The notes under the pieces: model-generated
Database searches by the model: none
Seen by the model: only the letters and a program-made list of their open reading frames with translations
Told to the model about the DNA's origin: nothing
Shown: piece after piece, positions 44,807 through 53,962 of the stretch
Position numbering within the stretch: position 1 is the stretch's first letter
How the letters are laid out: every line of letters starts with the position of its first letter
Program-made: the position numbers and the translations under genes
DNA from: Clostridiales bacterium
Lineage (GTDB): Bacteria > Bacillota > Clostridia > Clostridiales > Clostridiaceae
DNA length: 53,962 nucleotides
Assembly: GCA_012519845.1 (NCBI GenBank)
Contig: JAAYPK010000121.1
Span: 1 to 53,962 of the forward strand
Reading direction: 5' to 3'

Positions 44807-45979
44807 TTACCCTCTTGTCAAATAATCATAAACATATTCACATTGAATTGCTATTCCTAATATTAATCCTTCTTCCTTTATATCGAAGTAACTTCCATGA
44901 GCTGGGCTATTAGCATTTTCTCCTTTTGTTCCTAAAAAATAAAATACTGAAGGTCTTTCTCTTGCAAAATATGCAAAACTTTCAACTCCCATACTTGGAG
45001 CATTTTGAGTTAACACATTTTCTTTTTTAAGTATTTTTTCTCCCACCTTTTTAATTCTATTAACCATATCTGTGTTGTTTATTAAAGAAGGATACCCTTC
45101 TTCTATATTAACTATTGCTTTTCCACCAAAGCTTTCACAAATTCCCTTTGATATTTCTTTAACTCTCTTTTTTACATATTCTCTATCTTCTATATTTACT
45201 GTTCTTATGATACCTTTTATTTCTATACTTTCTGGTATTACATTGTTACAAGTACCTCCATGAATACTTGATATAGTCAATACTCCCGGATTTACTGGAG
45301 CAAGCTCCCTACTTATTATACTTTGAAGGGCTGTTATTAAATGAGAAGTTATTACAATAGGATCTATTGTATAATGTGGCATCGCCCCATGTCCTCCCTT
45401 TCCAACAATGGTAATATTAAAAGGATTTGAAGCTGCATTAACCATGCCATCTTTTACTCGTATTTTTCCACAATCAACATTTTCTGATACATGTAATCCA
45501 ATAATTCCAGTAACCTTTGGGTTTTCTAATACCCCTTCTTTTATCATTATAGGTGCTCCACCTGAGGTTTCTTCTGCTGGCTCAAATAAAAGTTTAACAC
45601 TTCCATTTAATTCATCTTTATACTTATTTAAAATTTTACTTACTCCAAGTAAAATTGCAGTATGAGCATCATGTCCACAAGCATGCATTTTACCTTCCAC
45701 TTTAGATTTATAACTTACATTCTTTTTATCTATAAGAGGTAATGCATCCATATCTGCTCTTACTGCAATTACTTTTTCTGTATTTCTTCCTTTAATAATT
45801 CCACATACTCCAGTTTTAGCTGTTTCATAATATTCTATATTATTGTCTTTTAAATAATTCTTTACTAAATTTGATGTTCTATAAAGTTCAAAATCAAGCT
45901 CTGGATTTTCATGAATGTCCCTTCTTATTTTAATTATTTCTTCCTTAATATTTTCAGCTTCTAATTTAAAATCAATCAT
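44807..45979 (-). CDS. M20-family amidohydrolase
   Basis: This 390-residue metal-dependent amidohydrolase has the binding motif HACGHDAHTA near residue 98, EPAEETSGGAP near 133, and ISSIHGGTCNNVIPE with the lid-domain GKGGHGAMPHYTIDP. This is the N-acyl-amino-acid/aminoacylase-type branch (hippuricase, IAA-amino-acid hydrolase). It removes acyl groups from amino acids, but the natural substrate is not clear. AGGAGA is 4 bases from ATG 45979. It is transcribed as a single gene. Confidence 0.93.
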   Translation of the reverse strand: MIDFKLEAENIKEEIIKIRRDIHENPELDFELYRTSNLVKNYLKDNNIEYYETAKTGVCGIIKGRNTEKVIAVRADMDALPLIDKKNVSYKSKVEGKMHACGHDAHTAILLGVSKILNKYKDELNGSVKLLFEPAEETSGGAPIMIKEGVLENPKVTGIIGLHVSENVDCGKIRVKDGMVNAASNPFNITIVGKGGHGAMPHYTIDPIVITSHLITALQSIISRELAPVNPGVLTISSIHGGTCNNVIPESIEIKGIIRTVNIEDREYVKKRVKEISKGICESFGGKAIVNIEEGYPSLINNTDMVNRIKKVGEKILKKENVLTQNAPSMGVESFAYFARERPSVFYFLGTKGENANSPAHGSYFDIKEEGLILGIAIQCEYVYDYLTRG

Positions 45980-46058
45980 ACATTCTCCTAAACATAATAA
46001 TATACTGATTTATATGATTGAAATAAAAACAATAGACTATAAAACTAGAAAATACAAT

Positions 46059-46096
46059 AAGCGTGTTACTTGGGATTAATCATGAGTAACACGCTT
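46059..46096. terminator. Terminator after the ABC permease gene
   Basis: AAGCGTGTTACT (46059-46070) and AGTAACACGCTT (46085-46096) are a perfect 12-base stem. The T run is good on the plus strand and weaker on the minus strand, yet it lies 7 bases after the minus-strand permease stop. Confidence 0.7.
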
Positions 46097-46102
46097 TTTC
46101 AT

Positions 46103-48466
46103 TTATTCAACTATTAATTCTTTTACACTAACCCTTTTTATTTTATATGATATTATATATGAAAAAATAAAATAGCTTATAGGAATCAATAAACATGGAA
46201 TTAATACACTTTCAGTATTGTACTTCGTTTCATAATTGAAAATACCAAGACTTCTTAATAGGACATTCATCACTTTATCATTAAGAAGATAGTTTAAAAC
46301 AAAGCCAATTCCACTTCCTAGCAAGGCTACTATGAAAAATCTGATAGAAAACAATACTCTTAAATAATTAGTTGTAAAGCCTTCAGCTTTATATATACCA
46401 AATTCTGTTCTTTCTTTTAAGAACATTCTACCACAAACCATAATAGAAACTATAAATACAAATAAAATTGATAAAGTATAAATTATAACATTAATTACAT
46501 CTACAGCCATCATAATATATTCAGTTGTATCATCATTTTCAATTACATTTTTTATTGTAAGCTTTTCCCCATAATCTTTCTTCAATAAATCTATAATATC
46601 ATTAATTTTTTCTTTGTCTTTAATAACATAATCCAACCCTTGAACTTTATAATCTTTATTTATTCTTCTTACTCCATCTAAAGACATTCCAAATACATAT
46701 CCTGTATCATTTGTACATTGATAAATTCCACAAATAATAAACTCCTTAGTTTCTTCTTTATAAGTTATATTTACTTTATCCCCAATATTTTTCCCAAGTA
46801 ATTCAGCTACTATCTTAGTTACCACTATTTCATTATCATACTTTGGAGTTCTTCCCTCCGTTATACTTTTATATAAATCTGTATTGTCTAAGATTTGTCC
46901 ACAAATTTCCTCTTCATCCACGGTAAAATACATACTATTACAATGAAAACTATCTTCTATTTTACTTATCTTAGATATTTTATCTTCCACTTCATCTTTT
47001 AATTCAAATGAATTTCCATAATTGATATAAACATCACTTAATATGCCACCAAATAATTCATCAAAATATTTTTCATTCATTATATTATTTAAAGAACTTA
47101 CTGATATCATAAAAAATGATAGTATTACAATAATAATCAATGAACTTAAATATTGCTTTTTATTTGAAAGTATTTGTCTTAATGCTAAAAATATACTTAA
47201 ACAATTTTTCTTAATAGGAATTTTAATTGAATTATTAAAATATATTTGTTCTCTTCCTCCTGAAATAGCAACTACAGGAGATATCCGTCCTATTTTTCTT
47301 GTATTAATAATAATAAATAAACTAGTGATAACCAATAATACTCCTAGTATTGCCAGTACTTGCAATAAATCTATTTTAGTAGATGGAAGTAATCCTGTTA
47401 ATGTAGAAAAAATTCTACATATGAATGGGATAATAGTTATACTAATAATAATCCCTATTATCATTCCAATTAACTGTGCTATAAAATATTGATAAAAATA
47501 TATTTTTCTTAATTGAGATTTTGTAAAACCTTGGGCCTTTAATATTCCTAAATTAGCATATTCCATTTCAATACCGGTACTTATACTATGTCCTATTACT
47601 ATTAATACCACGATAAACAACAAGAATATAAAAGCAAAAAGTATTGAACTAATTACTTTACCAAACATTTCAGTATAATTTTTTGACTGATCTTTACTTA
47701 AAGAAAAAATACTTAAATCAACAATATTTGATTCCTTGTTTAATTCTTTTTTTAATAATACATCTGAAAAATTACTATCTTCCTTTGCAAAAACTGAAAC
47801 TAAATAAGCCCCTGCTATATCTGCATACTTCTTATTTAATAGACTAGCTTCATCTTTTATTCTTGCATCATACAATTCATTAAAATCCTTTTCATTTGTA
47901 TAAAATAATTTTACTCCCATAGTACTAGACCCAATAAAAGGTTCCTCAATAAAACCTTTGATTTTGATTTCTTTTATACTATCTTTATAATTTATTTTAA
48001 TAATATCCCCTACATTACATTTATATAATTCTTGATAGCTTATTGGAACATAGGCTTCTGATTCCTTAAGTTCTTCCGGATTCTCAATAAAGGATAAGCT
48101 ACTATTATCGTAAACCTTATATTTAAAATCTTCCTTCTTATATTTTTTAATAAAACTAGTACTTCCTAAAGAAATATCGTTAATAGAAAGCTTAATTGAT
48201 AAAATAGGATCCTTACTTATATAATCAACCTTATTATTTTTCATATTACTAATTATTTCATCTACGTTTTTTAAATCACTAATAAAGAAATTCAAATCTC
48301 CAACTTTAACTTCTTCTGTTGCTTCATTATACCTATTTGAAATATTTTTATTAACACTAACAATAGTTGATATAGATAAAGAAATCAGTATCATTAATAT
48401 TACAACACCAAAAATACTTGCTTTTTTATGCTTAAAATTACTTTTTATTAATGTGAAAATTTCCAT
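46103..48466 (-). CDS. FtsX-type ABC transporter permease
   Basis: This is 787 aa from ATG 48466, after AGGAGG; six extra codons upstream are unlikely. The architecture is duplicated: a membrane segment (about 14-34), a large outside domain, then three helices (about 265-385). The pattern repeats: a helix near 430-450, an outer domain, then three helices in 655-770. This 4+4 FtsX plan is that of peptide exporters or antimicrobial-peptide detoxifiers. The ATPase gene precedes it, overlapping the ribosome site. Substrate unknown; the two-component genes upstream suggest a cell-envelope stress or peptide signal. Confidence 0.9.
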   Translation of the reverse strand: MEIFTLIKSNFKHKKASIFGVVILMILISLSISTIVSVNKNISNRYNEATEEVKVGDLNFFISDLKNVDEIISNMKNNKVDYISKDPILSIKLSINDISLGSTSFIKKYKKEDFKYKVYDNSSLSFIENPEELKESEAYVPISYQELYKCNVGDIIKINYKDSIKEIKIKGFIEEPFIGSSTMGVKLFYTNEKDFNELYDARIKDEASLLNKKYADIAGAYLVSVFAKEDSNFSDVLLKKELNKESNIVDLSIFSLSKDQSKNYTEMFGKVISSILFAFIFLLFIVVLIVIGHSISTGIEMEYANLGILKAQGFTKSQLRKIYFYQYFIAQLIGMIIGIIISITIIPFICRIFSTLTGLLPSTKIDLLQVLAILGVLLVITSLFIIINTRKIGRISPVVAISGGREQIYFNNSIKIPIKKNCLSIFLALRQILSNKKQYLSSLIIIVILSFFMISVSSLNNIMNEKYFDELFGGILSDVYINYGNSFELKDEVEDKISKISKIEDSFHCNSMYFTVDEEEICGQILDNTDLYKSITEGRTPKYDNEIVVTKIVAELLGKNIGDKVNITYKEETKEFIICGIYQCTNDTGYVFGMSLDGVRRINKDYKVQGLDYVIKDKEKINDIIDLLKKDYGEKLTIKNVIENDDTTEYIMMAVDVINVIIYTLSILFVFIVSIMVCGRMFLKERTEFGIYKAEGFTTNYLRVLFSIRFFIVALLGSGIGFVLNYLLNDKVMNVLLRSLGIFNYETKYNTESVLIPCLLIPISYFIFSYIISYKIKRVSVKELIVE

Positions 48467-48477
48467 AAAATAACCTC

Positions 48478-49239
48478 CTACCAACTCATAGAGCTAAGCC
48501 ATGAGGTTATTTGTGTTTCACGACTTTTTATATCTTCAGCTTTGTAATTTGGCAAATTTAATTCACCACAAATTCTGCCATCTTCCATATAAATAAGTCT
48601 ATTTGCTCTTGTTGCTGTATGAATATCATGAGTAACTAATAAAATACTTTGACCCTCTTCATGTAATGTAGTTAATAAATCTAATACAGTATTTGTATTA
48701 TTCTTATTTAATGCTCCTGTTGGTTCGTCTCCAAATAGTAATCTTGGTTTGTTAATTATAGCCCTTGCTATAGCTGCCCTTTGTTGTTCTCCCCCTGATA
48801 CTTGAGATGGAAGTCTTTTTATTACATTTTCTAAATTCATTTTTTTTAGTAACATTAATGCTCTTTCATTTACTTCATGACTACTTTTGTTTTTATCTAA
48901 ATATCCTGATACTGCAACATTTTCAAATAAAGTTAAATTGCTTATTAAATGCATTTGTTGAAATATAAATCCAAAATCTCCTCTTCTTAATAAAGCAAGC
49001 TTCTTTTCATTTAGTCTAGTAATATTAACATCATTATACATAACCTGTCCTTGTGTTACATTATCCATACCACTTAAACAATATAATAATGTTGATTTCC
49101 CTGACCCTGAAGGACCCATAATTATAGTAAAGTCTTTTTCATATATTTCTAAATCAATACTATTTAATACATGATTTTGCTCACCATTATTTGAAAAGCT
49201 TTTGCATAAATTCATGGCCCTTATTATTGCCTTTTTCAT
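48478..49239 (-). CDS. ABC transporter ATPase (MacB/LolD type)
   Basis: This 253-residue ATP-binding protein has Walker A GPSGSGKST near residue 42, the Q loop IFQQMHL, the signature VSGGEQQRAAIARA, Walker B LLFGDEPTGALN and the switch VTHD. The FGDEPTGAL wording is typical of the MacB/LolD/BceA family that partners FtsX-type permeases. It is followed directly by the permease gene, and the sensor kinase gene lies 56 bases upstream. Confidence 0.95.
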   Translation of the reverse strand: MKKAIIRAMNLCKSFSNNGEQNHVLNSIDLEIYEKDFTIIMGPSGSGKSTLLYCLSGMDNVTQGQVMYNDVNITRLNEKKLALLRRGDFGFIFQQMHLISNLTLFENVAVSGYLDKNKSSHEVNERALMLLKKMNLENVIKRLPSQVSGGEQQRAAIARAIINKPRLLFGDEPTGALNKNNTNTVLDLLTTLHEEGQSILLVTHDIHTATRANRLIYMEDGRICGELNLPNYKAEDIKSRETQITSWLSSMSW

Positions 49240-49295
49240 ATTATCCCTCCTTAATTTCTTAATTAAAATATATCAAATAATTTATTAAGAAATCT

Positions 49296-50444
49296 TTAAG
49301 AAGTAGAATCTAATGGCAACCATAGTTTTACCATTAATCCTCCCTTATTGAAAATCTCCACATCCCCTTTTAACTGATTCATGATGTATTTAACTATATA
49401 TAATCCAAGGCCTGCTCCTTGCTTGTCCATGACATTACTTCCTCTATAAAACTTATTAAAAACAAAGGGCATATCCTTGTCTAAAATACCTGGTCCAAAA
49501 TCCTTTATATAAAGATAATAATTTTCTTTGTTTATTTCTGCCTTTATTTCAATTGGAGAATCCTTTGCATATTTGCTAGCATTATTAATTATATTCTCTA
49601 ATACTTGATTGAATCTTTTTACATCAATATTTAAAATTGCCTTTGGTAGATTTCCTATTATTGATATATTCTTATCTTCTCCTAATAAATCATTAAGACA
49701 ATCATTTATTATCATACTTATCTCCGCTTTTTCTGTATTAATTTTTAGCATATCTAAATCAGATAAAGAATGTAAAAATAAATCATTAGTAAGTTTTGCA
49801 ACCTCATCACATTTTTTCATTATAACTTTTATGTATTTTTCTCTTCTTTCCACATTATGATCTAAATTAGCTTCTAATGCTTCTGCATAAGCTCTAATAG
49901 ATGCTACAGGAGTTTTAATATCATGGGATAAAGTTGCTATAACAGTTTTATTATTGTCTATTGCTTCCTTTTCACAGCTTCTTGCTTTTATTATTTCCTT
50001 TTTCATATGATCAAAGGCCCAAGTAAAAGCTCCAAATAAATTATTTTTTTCATAATTTATTTTAATATTAAAATTTCCTCTTCCTATTTCTTCTGCAAAT
50101 TCTTCCATCCTTTCAAAAGGTCTTACTATTACAAAATATGCATATCCAAAAATAATTAAGATAAAAAGTAAAAGACTAAAATATTCATATATTTCTTTAT
50201 TATTGTTTTCTTTATTAATGTTTACATTATTTATTTCATCTTTAAGACTATTTATAGACCTATTTAAAGATTGATTATTTACATTAGAATTTTCAATTTC
50301 CTTCTCTATTTCATTTATATATATAAGCTGTCTTCCTTTATCTAAATTGTTATTTTCCATCTTGCTATTTTGTGTAAAAAATAAAGTAATAATAGTTAAC
50401 ATTAAAACAAATAGCAAGGTAATATATATTAATTTTTTTTTCAT
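49296..50444 (-). CDS. Sensor histidine kinase
   Basis: This 382-residue protein has a first membrane segment (4-23), a Glu/Asn-rich, probably coiled-coil outer part (about 25-88), a second segment (about 89-107), HAMP (about 105-155), the H box LSHDIKTP (His 174), an N box IINNASKYA, and GAGLGLYIV. There is no other sensor domain, so the signal is likely sensed by the outer coil or through the transporter. The ATG overlaps the regulator stop by 4 bases. Its short outer part differs from the BceS type, which has nearly none. Confidence 0.95.
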   Translation of the reverse strand: MKKKLIYITLLFVLMLTIITLFFTQNSKMENNNLDKGRQLIYINEIEKEIENSNVNNQSLNRSINSLKDEINNVNINKENNNKEIYEYFSLLLFILIIFGYAYFVIVRPFERMEEFAEEIGRGNFNIKINYEKNNLFGAFTWAFDHMKKEIIKARSCEKEAIDNNKTVIATLSHDIKTPVASIRAYAEALEANLDHNVERREKYIKVIMKKCDEVAKLTNDLFLHSLSDLDMLKINTEKAEISMIINDCLNDLLGEDKNISIIGNLPKAILNIDVKRFNQVLENIINNASKYAKDSPIEIKAEINKENYYLYIKDFGPGILDKDMPFVFNKFYRGSNVMDKQGAGLGLYIVKYIMNQLKGDVEIFNKGGLMVKLWLPLDSTS

Positions 50445-51136
50445 TTTTCTTGCCCCTTATTAGTTAATGTATACCCTATACCCCATGCAGTTTTTATTAT
50501 TAATGGATTACTTGGATCCTCTTCAAGCTTCTCTCTAAGCCATCTAATATGAACTGCTACAGTAGATAATTCTACATCACTAAAAGTTCCCCAAACTGCT
50601 TTTAGTATTTCTTCTTTTTTAAGGGTTTTATTTTTATTTTTTGCCAAATATAAAAGCAAATCAAATTCCTTTAAAGATAATGAAACTTCCTTTCCATCTT
50701 TTTTAACTAATCTACTGCCTTCGTCTATTTCAATATTTCCTATTTTTATTATATCGCTTTCCTCATTATAGGAATAAGTTCTTCTAACTAAAGCATTAAT
50801 TCTTGATAATAATTCCTTTAAGGAATAGGGCTTTGAAATATAATCATCACCGCCTATATCTAAGCCTTCTATTCTATCTGTTTCAGCTGTTCTTGCACTA
50901 GCAAAAATTATTGGAACTGAAGATACTTTCCTTATTTCTTTACACACCTCAAAACCTGTTTCAAAAGGTAAATTAATATCTAATAATATTAAATGAAAAA
51001 CATTATGTGATAATTCCTCATAGGCTCCATTACTATCTAAAACTCTAGTTACTTCATAACCATATTCTTCTAACATATCACTTGTTATTTCCCCAAGTTC
51101 TTTATCATCATCTATAATTAATATTGATTTTCTCAT
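50441..51136 (-). CDS. OmpR-family response regulator
   Basis: This is 231 aa from ATG 51136, after GGAGG; the open frame could begin 4 codons earlier, inside that site. The receiver domain (1-115) has IIDDD, the phosphorylation Asp 53 in LLDINLPF, SARTA and SKPYSLKEL. The DNA-binding winged helix (about 130-230) has LSLKEFDLLLYLAKNK and the recognition segment TVAVHIRWLREKLEEDP. It is the first gene of the four-gene unit and likely regulates the ABC transporter. Confidence 0.95.
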   Translation of the reverse strand: MRKSILIIDDDKELGEITSDMLEEYGYEVTRVLDSNGAYEELSHNVFHLILLDINLPFETGFEVCKEIRKVSSVPIIFASARTAETDRIEGLDIGGDDYISKPYSLKELLSRINALVRRTYSYNEESDIIKIGNIEIDEGSRLVKKDGKEVSLSLKEFDLLLYLAKNKNKTLKKEEILKAVWGTFSDVELSTVAVHIRWLREKLEEDPSNPLIIKTAWGIGYTLTNKGQEK

Positions 51137-51223
51137 ATTTACCTCCAAACTATTTTTTGTACTATAGTAAATTTTATCATATTTATTTCATTTATTTACA
51201 TATAGTTTTTATCAATTACACAA

Positions 51224-51252
51224 AAAAGACAAGTATTTTATACTTGTCTTTT
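51224..51252 (-). terminator. Terminator of the FtsA-like gene
   Basis: AAAAGACAAGTAT and ATACTTGTCTTTT form a perfect stem with a three-base loop. It lies just after the minus-strand stop, with a T-rich tail on that strand. Confidence 0.8.
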
Positions 51253-51299
51253 CTACTTGTATTAATATTTCTTTATGAAAGAATAATTAAAAATATTTT

Positions 51300-53285
51300 C
51301 TAGCTCCAAAAAATCTCAATTACATCTCCATTTTTCAATTTATCCATATATGCTGCTTTTTTCTCATTTAAAATCAAATTTATTATTTTTCCCTTTGGCA
51401 TAGTTAAGTCAAAATCAATAAAATTAAAAATATCAACAAAGACGTAGGAAGTTTTACCTGTTAACACAACTTCATCACCATTAACCTTAACTACAAGTTT
51501 ATTATCTACATTTTTTATTTCTTCCTTAACTTCAATATTTGCTTTTGGTGAAATATCAATCTCCACTTTTTTACTTTCAAGTTTATCTTCTTCTAATAGC
51601 TCATAATCTTCAGATAATATTTCATTATCTTTATATAAAATAATTTCCTCATTTTTTAATATGTATTTTTTAAAATCTTCTAATTTATTTGGTAAAAATA
51701 TTCTAACATCGTCACCTTCATTAATAGTTGCATCAACACTGGCATACTTTCCATTTATTAATATCTGTGGGTCAATATTAATTAATTTGTTATCTAAATA
51801 TATGCTTATAGAATTAATATTTCCTACATACTCACTTACTGTAGCTGTAGCATCCTTTCCCTTCTTAGCATAAATTACCTCGATTCTATCTCCATTTTTT
51901 ATTTTACTTTCTAAGTCTGATACTTTTCCATTAACTTTAATTACTGCATTTTCGCCTAAATTACCAAATACTATTCTTTTCTTACCATTAATATTAAATC
52001 TAATATTTTTACCTGCTTTACCAATCAATAAAGATGGATTTGTTCCTGATTGTAAGAATATATCTGATACAGTATTTCCATCTGCTGAAAATAAACTAAT
52101 AATTTCATCATTTAAATATACATCTATAAAATTATCTCCTAAATGTTTTATAGAATTTAATGCAATTCCAAGAACAGTAACTCCAGCTGATCCAAGATTA
52201 TTATCGCAAATACAATCTTCCACTGAATTTCTATCTTTAATAGCTATTCTTTTAGGATCTATTTTTAGCTTTTCAGCAAGTTCCTCAATTAAGAATGGTG
52301 TATGAGCCCCACCTCCTACTAAAAATACAGCTGCAGGAGATTTATCTCCATTGATTTCAATCATTTTTGAAGCAATAGCCTCGGCCATTTTCGAAACAAC
52401 TGGCTTTATTAATTTGCTTATATCCTCTTTCTTAACAGTATTTTCTATACCAAGTACATCTGAAAAAGTAACTTCACCTTTTTCATAAACAGTTCTTTTT
52501 ATATTTTCCGCCTCATTAAAATCTACCAAATATTCCTGTGCTATTGTTTCAGTAATTTCATCTCCTGCAACAGGAACCATTCCATATGCTGAAATTCTTT
52601 CTTTTGAACTAATAGCAATATCTGATGTTCCTGCCCCTATATCCACAAGTGCTATATTTAATAGTCTAAGTTTAGGAGGAACTGCAGCTTCTATAGCAGC
52701 AATTGGTTCAAGTGTTAAGCTGGTAACTTGAAGATTAACCTTTTTCATTACTGAATATAAGGAATCAACTACTGATCTTGGAAGAAAAGTAGCTATAACC
52801 TCTGCTTCTATTTTCTCTCCCTTATGTCCCTGCAAATTTGAAATAACATAAGAATTTAAATAATAACTTTTAACTGAATATCCCACACAATATAGTTTCC
52901 CATCAGTATTTTTACAAATTTCTTCTTCTGTCTTTTTTACAGCACTTAACTCTAAAGTTCTTATAATATCTTTTGTAATTTCTTCATTACTATTTAAAAT
53001 CATTTCCGATTTTGCTTCACTTGTTCTTAAATATCTACCTGCTGCTGCAATAGCAACATTTTCTAATTTAATTCCTAACTCTTTTTCAATTCCATCTTTA
53101 ACATTCTTAACAGTTTTGGCTACAAGATTTATATCATGAATTTGACCATCAACCATGGCTCTTTCTTCATGTTCTTTATATTTTTCACATAAAACATTAA
53201 ATTTTTTATTTCGAATATTTCCTACTACTCCAATAATGGAACGTGTCCCAATATCTAAGGAAAAAATTAAATCATTGCTATTCAT
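51300..53285 (-). CDS. FtsA-like actin-fold protein with a repeated beta-domain tail
   Basis: This is 661 aa from ATG 53285, with GAGG 5 bases upstream; seven extra codons are unlikely. Residues about 1-370 are an FtsA/PilM-type actin fold: phosphate-1 LDIGTRSIIGV, phosphate-2 VDIGAGTSDIAI, adenosine motif VGGGAHTPFLIEEL. Usual FtsA is about 410-420 aa. The extra 250 residues have three beta-grasp-like units: VKVNGKVSDLESKIKNGDRIEV, LINGKYASVDATINEGDDVRI and a final EKKAAYMDKLKNGDVIEIFW. An amphipathic membrane-binding tail as in FtsA is not visible. It may act in cell division or as a scaffold; the exact role is unknown. Confidence 0.85.
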   Translation of the reverse strand: MNSNDLIFSLDIGTRSIIGVVGNIRNKKFNVLCEKYKEHEERAMVDGQIHDINLVAKTVKNVKDGIEKELGIKLENVAIAAAGRYLRTSEAKSEMILNSNEEITKDIIRTLELSAVKKTEEEICKNTDGKLYCVGYSVKSYYLNSYVISNLQGHKGEKIEAEVIATFLPRSVVDSLYSVMKKVNLQVTSLTLEPIAAIEAAVPPKLRLLNIALVDIGAGTSDIAISSKERISAYGMVPVAGDEITETIAQEYLVDFNEAENIKRTVYEKGEVTFSDVLGIENTVKKEDISKLIKPVVSKMAEAIASKMIEINGDKSPAAVFLVGGGAHTPFLIEELAEKLKIDPKRIAIKDRNSVEDCICDNNLGSAGVTVLGIALNSIKHLGDNFIDVYLNDEIISLFSADGNTVSDIFLQSGTNPSLLIGKAGKNIRFNINGKKRIVFGNLGENAVIKVNGKVSDLESKIKNGDRIEVIYAKKGKDATATVSEYVGNINSISIYLDNKLINIDPQILINGKYASVDATINEGDDVRIFLPNKLEDFKKYILKNEEIILYKDNEILSEDYELLEEDKLESKKVEIDISPKANIEVKEEIKNVDNKLVVKVNGDEVVLTGKTSYVFVDIFNFIDFDLTMPKGKIINLILNEKKAAYMDKLKNGDVIEIFWS

Positions 53286-53338
53286 CTTAACCTCTTTCAT
53301 ATACATTCTAAATATTATTATATTTTTATAATAAAAAA

Positions 53339-53357
53339 AGCCTAGAGATTCTAGGCT
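53339..53357 (-). terminator. Terminator of the 58-residue gene
   Basis: AGCCTAGA-GAT-TCTAGGCT is a perfect stem. On the minus strand it is followed by seven T, six bases past the stop. Confidence 0.85.
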
Positions 53358-53362
53358 AAAAT

Positions 53363-53539
53363 TTAAATTTCTTTTGATTTTAATTTATTCTTAATTTCAT
53401 ACATTCTTGATTCTAACCTATCAAGTTCTCCGTCTAGTATTTCTTCATCTTTACCCTTTGCTTTTGCTTTTTTGTCTAAACACTCATCAATAGCTGTTAC
53501 AGTTCTTAAAAATTCTAGTGCTAAATCATAACAATTCAT
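53363..53539 (-). CDS. Small helical protein (58 aa)
   Basis: The ATG at 53539 follows GGGGATGG by 6 bases, and the frame ends in TAA at 53363, closed by a hairpin. The product starts MNCYDLALEFLRTVTAID and consists mostly of two charged helices, with a Cys pair (3 and 20) and a Lys-rich middle. I recognise no family. Its well-formed ribosome site, terminator and typical codon use support it as a real gene. It probably shares its transcript with nothing else. Confidence 0.75.
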   Translation of the reverse strand: MNCYDLALEFLRTVTAIDECLDKKAKAKGKDEEILDGELDRLESRMYEIKNKLKSKEI

Positions 53540-53845
53540 AATTTTCCATCCCCTCTATAATAAAGCTTTTATTATACATTACTATAACTTTATTGCCTCT
53601 TTTATTATATTATAATATCCATGTATTAATAATACTAGTCTCTTTTTCAAATTTAATAAAATATTATAAATTTCTCCATAAGACTCCTTAATATATTATG
53701 AAATAAAGTTAATTTTTTCTATTATAATTTAAATGTTTACAAAAAGTTAATTGTTTTTTTTATTATTTAGTAGTATAGTAATATTGTAAGTAATTTTTAA
53801 TATTAATTACCACTTTATAATTTAATTTTCAGTCGAAGATAACTA
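53540..53845. other. Gene-free intergenic region
   Basis: I find no gene. It is extremely AT-rich and contains several TATAAT-like words on both strands, so the promoter of the 58-residue gene lies here, but I cannot single it out. Confidence 0.5.
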
Positions 53846-53846
53846 A

Positions 53847-53884
53847 AAAAAATTTCCTTTGTAGCTGGCAAAGGAAATTTTTTA
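53847..53884. terminator. Bidirectional terminator
   Basis: AAATTTCCTTTG and CAAAGGAAATTT form a perfect 12-base stem with a seven-base loop, with A or T runs at both ends. It probably closes a gene beyond the window's end; no coding frame is seen in 53886-53962. Confidence 0.75.
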
Positions 53885-53962
53885 TTTTAATCCTACTTGG
53901 AACTTGTCCTTGATCCACTTTTATTTATTACATTTTTATATTACTGTATTTTACAATTCAAC

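Noticed and set aside
53830..53838. Spo0A box-like word AGTCGAAG
   Set aside because: A single near match with no gene start nearby on either strand; such words occur by chance.
53886..53962. End of a minus-strand gene entering from the right edge
   Set aside because: All three minus-strand frames meet stop codons within the first 35 bases from the edge.

Overview
The window is very AT-rich (by eye well under 35% GC) and looks like the chromosome of a spore-forming Clostridium (sensu stricto, cluster I type). The reasons are low GC, strong GGAGG-type ribosome sites with frequent TTG/GTG starts, a clostridial folate operon, a bacterial V-type ATPase of the Enterococcus/Clostridium ntp kind, SpoVB, a probable Spo0E-family protein, HPr kinase, a secreted amylase and classical Firmicute riboswitches. 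I see no tRNA, rRNA, CRISPR array, prophage or intact insertion sequence.

Layout. 1-3.2 kb: end of an unknown gene, a small conserved protein, a membrane protein, a pyruvate kinase lacking its C-terminal domain, and a lipoprotein. 3.2-8.6 kb (minus): a seven-gene folate operon, pabA-pabB-pabC-folE-HD hydrolase-folP-folBK, running from chorismate and GTP to dihydropteroate; the HD protein may fill the missing phosphatase step. 8.7-10.6 kb: a PHP phosphoesterase, a small alpha/beta-barrel protein bracketed by dispersed repeats, and RidA. 10.6-15.5 kb (minus): a cobalamin riboswitch followed by a surface alpha/alpha-toroid protein, a membrane-anchored DUF4430 protein, EcfT and a fused double EcfA. 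The first two correspond to the two domains of animal intrinsic factor/transcobalamin, split over two genes. I consider this the most exciting system in the window.

15.6-18.6 kb: M18 aminopeptidase, HPr kinase and a DUF896 protein in one operon, then a probable Spo0E-like phosphatase on the other strand. 18.7-21.3 kb: secreted alpha-amylase with a possible CcpA site, then a 6S RNA gene with its own promoter and terminator. 21.4-26.1 kb: two small proteins, HelD, and a SAM-riboswitch-controlled metF-luxS pair (methyl-cycle and AI-2). 26.1-27 kb: a WecA/TagO-type glycosyl-phosphate transferase. 27.2-35.7 kb: a complete nine-gene V-type ATPase operon whose rotor carries the full sodium-binding signature. 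35.8-39.2 kb: a B12-binding radical SAM enzyme, a methyltransferase-like protein and a membrane-anchored beta-propeller.

39.3-46 kb: M29 aminopeptidase, SpoVB and a second MOP-family flippase facing each other across a palindromic repeat, an RluA-type pseudouridine synthase and an M20 amidohydrolase. 46.1-51.1 kb: a response regulator, sensor kinase, ABC ATPase and large FtsX-type permease, a typical peptide sensing/export module. 51.3-53.5 kb: an FtsA-like actin-fold protein with a C-terminal tail of small repeated beta domains, and a 58-residue protein. Several starts given here differ from the longest open frame, because the ribosome site lies inside the longer frame.
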